In this document: positions 62,625 through 64,000 of the stretch, one piece after another | How positions within the stretch are numbered: position 1 is the stretch's first letter | How the letters are laid out: each line of letters begins with the position of its first letter | Assembly (NCBI GenBank): GCA_026413225.1 | Contig: CM048591.1 | Coordinates: 41,408,803-41,472,802, forward strand | Reading direction: 5' to 3' | Source of the DNA: Otis tarda | Lineage: Eukaryota; Chordata; Aves; Otidiformes; Otididae | DNA length: 64,000 nt | Program-made: the position numbers and the translations under genes | Notes under the pieces: generated by a model | Told to the model about the DNA's origin: nothing | Databases searched by the model: none | Seen by the model: only the letters and a program-made list of their open reading frames with translations

Positions 62625-64000
62625 CAGAGGCTGGGATTCTCAAGCAGCAGCAAGGGAGTCAGTCATCTAATTAAACTGAATGGGAGTAAGGCATGTATAT
62701 CTTTCAGAGAAGCTCTAAAAATCCCAGCTTTGTTTTCTTATGGGTTCAGCCACAGATGTTCTTATCTAATTCTGGATGCTTTCCATTTTCTCTCATTTGG
62801 GTGCCTGGGAAGGGTCAATCTTTATGCCTGATGTTCTTAGAGTCTTTATCACTTCTCTATCATCACTCATTCAACACATTTTCTAATGGATTTTCCTCAC
62901 TTACCCTTATGCTCTTTGGTCAGAATGTTTAAGGCCATGGGGATGACTTGATCTTTGTAAGTGTGCTCCTTCACTGCCCTCTTAAATTTTAATGCACATC
63001 CATTGGATCCTGCTCAGGGAGCTGAGTATTATTGATTGTGTGATCTTATAATGTACTTTATGTAAAAAAAAAAAAAAAAGAAATCTCTGTCTTTAGTTCT
63101 CTCTCTATCCCTGCTGGTTTGAAGTAATTGTAAGTTATTAAATGGGAAATGGAGTTTCTCTGAACTAGAGAGATATTGCCAGTACTTCGGTGTTAATCTA
63201 ACTTACTGATATTGGTTCTTTATGACCAAGTCCTGTTTTATCAGCATGGTTATCAAAAAAACCAGCTTCTCCACATACTTCTGATGCAGCAGAAATTGGG
63301 GTGAGATTTGGAGTTGGGCATTTATTTATCGTGGATGATGGGAGGAGCTTATGCCTTTGCAATATACCAAGATTAAACCCAGACATTTAATATTGAGAAC
63401 TTAGATTCCATATGGGATTTTTATGTTGTTTTTGTCAGGGAAATCTGTATTATTTCGACTCCTGTCCTCTGTCCTTCCCTTAGATAAACCTGAAAAATGT
63501 AGACAACTTTTTTAAAAGCCACAAAGTGAAGGAGGTTCTTAGTACTTCTCAGGAAGTTCTTGATGTCTTTCAAGACTGGATCTTTCTTTGAGTTATTGTG
63601 AAAATTACTAATGTTTCTCCTTTTCTGTAATGCTGAGATGGCATCCATGCTGATGACATTCTCCTTTCTCTGACCACTGTAATATTTGCCAGAGGATGAA
63701 GTGAGATGGTCTGAAACTCAGCTTTATAAAATCTTAGCTGGTTCTCCATCCTCTGGAGTAGTATCTCATCAGGGGGTAATTAAAGCCAAGTTCTTCCTCC
63801 CTCCCACTTCTACGTTTTCTGCTTATTCAAAACTCAGTGTGGACTATTTTGAAAACTGTTATGACAGTGCTACGTTCCTATAAGCTCCACTCACAATGCC
63901 TTGTATGTGATCTAAAATAAAAGTAGAAACATTTTTTTTCTACTAGTTTTTAAAAGGCATTGACATCATGATATATGTTACTTCTAGTGACATTCTGATG

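Larger units (their letters stand above)
48333..64000. other. Unique AT-rich non-coding DNA
   Basis: Nearly 16 kb with no recognised gene, RNA gene, CR1 or LTR. All open frames are short and compositionally driven. Items listed separately are a G-rich run at 50595-50619, a (CTT)n/poly-T tract at 52430-52476, an 18-bp tandem duplication at 52742-52777, (ACT)n at 53120-53138, (GTTT)n at 59571-59590, (AC)n at 60215-60236 and (GT)25 at 62574-62623. 57120-57800 looks like candidate regulatory DNA. Confidence 0.55.

Noticed and set aside
1-64000. CRISPR arrays, tRNA or rRNA genes, bacterial-type operons, integrated prophage
   Set aside because: None was seen. The direct repeats present are microsatellites, LTR-internal repeats or CR1 tails, and the composition and repeat content are those of a vertebrate nuclear genome.

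Overview
The window looks like vertebrate nuclear DNA, most likely from a bird and plausibly a songbird. Most of it is AT-rich single-copy sequence, with only short chance ORFs and no prokaryote-style gene packing. The interspersed repeats are dominated by CR1 LINEs, recognised by their 3' tail of ATTCTATG-type repeats and their FADD-type reverse transcriptase. LTRs of the types common in passerine genomes also occur. I saw no rRNA, tRNA, CRISPR array or operon. Order-level assignment is inference from repeat types; 'bird' is much safer than 'songbird'.

Layout: 1-3640 is unique AT-rich DNA. 3641-4718 is an LTR (family A, copy 1). 4719-9312 is unique sequence with a (GT)n microsatellite. 9313-9592 is a short CR1 3' end on the minus strand. 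11107-11796 is a complete solo LTR with a perfect 5-bp target duplication (family B). 11797-20772 is unique. 20773-27284 is a dense composite: an old CR1 (A), a 2.3-kb GC-rich block carrying a RING-finger coding region, a truncated inverted family-A LTR (copy 2), and a second CR1 (B) split by a younger CR1 (C). 30660-31215 is a degraded LTR related to family B. 35252-36440 is a young CR1 on the minus strand (D). 47479-48332 is family-A LTR copy 3. The rest, to 64000, is unique AT-rich DNA with simple repeats, a few G-rich runs and possible conserved regulatory elements.

The only convincing host protein-coding sequence is at 23717-24601. It is an open frame with a complete C3HC4 RING finger, followed by a stretch resembling the region after the RING in TOPORS, a nuclear E3 ubiquitin/SUMO ligase. 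All eight zinc ligands are present. A strong splice-acceptor-like sequence just upstream of the conserved part suggests that the true 5' end may lie in another exon. A perfect cAMP-response element lies about 480 bp upstream of the first in-frame ATG.

Everything else is repeat-derived or non-coding as far as the sequence shows. The window is best read as an intergenic or intronic gene-poor region in which one small TOPORS-like gene sits inside a nest of retroelements.
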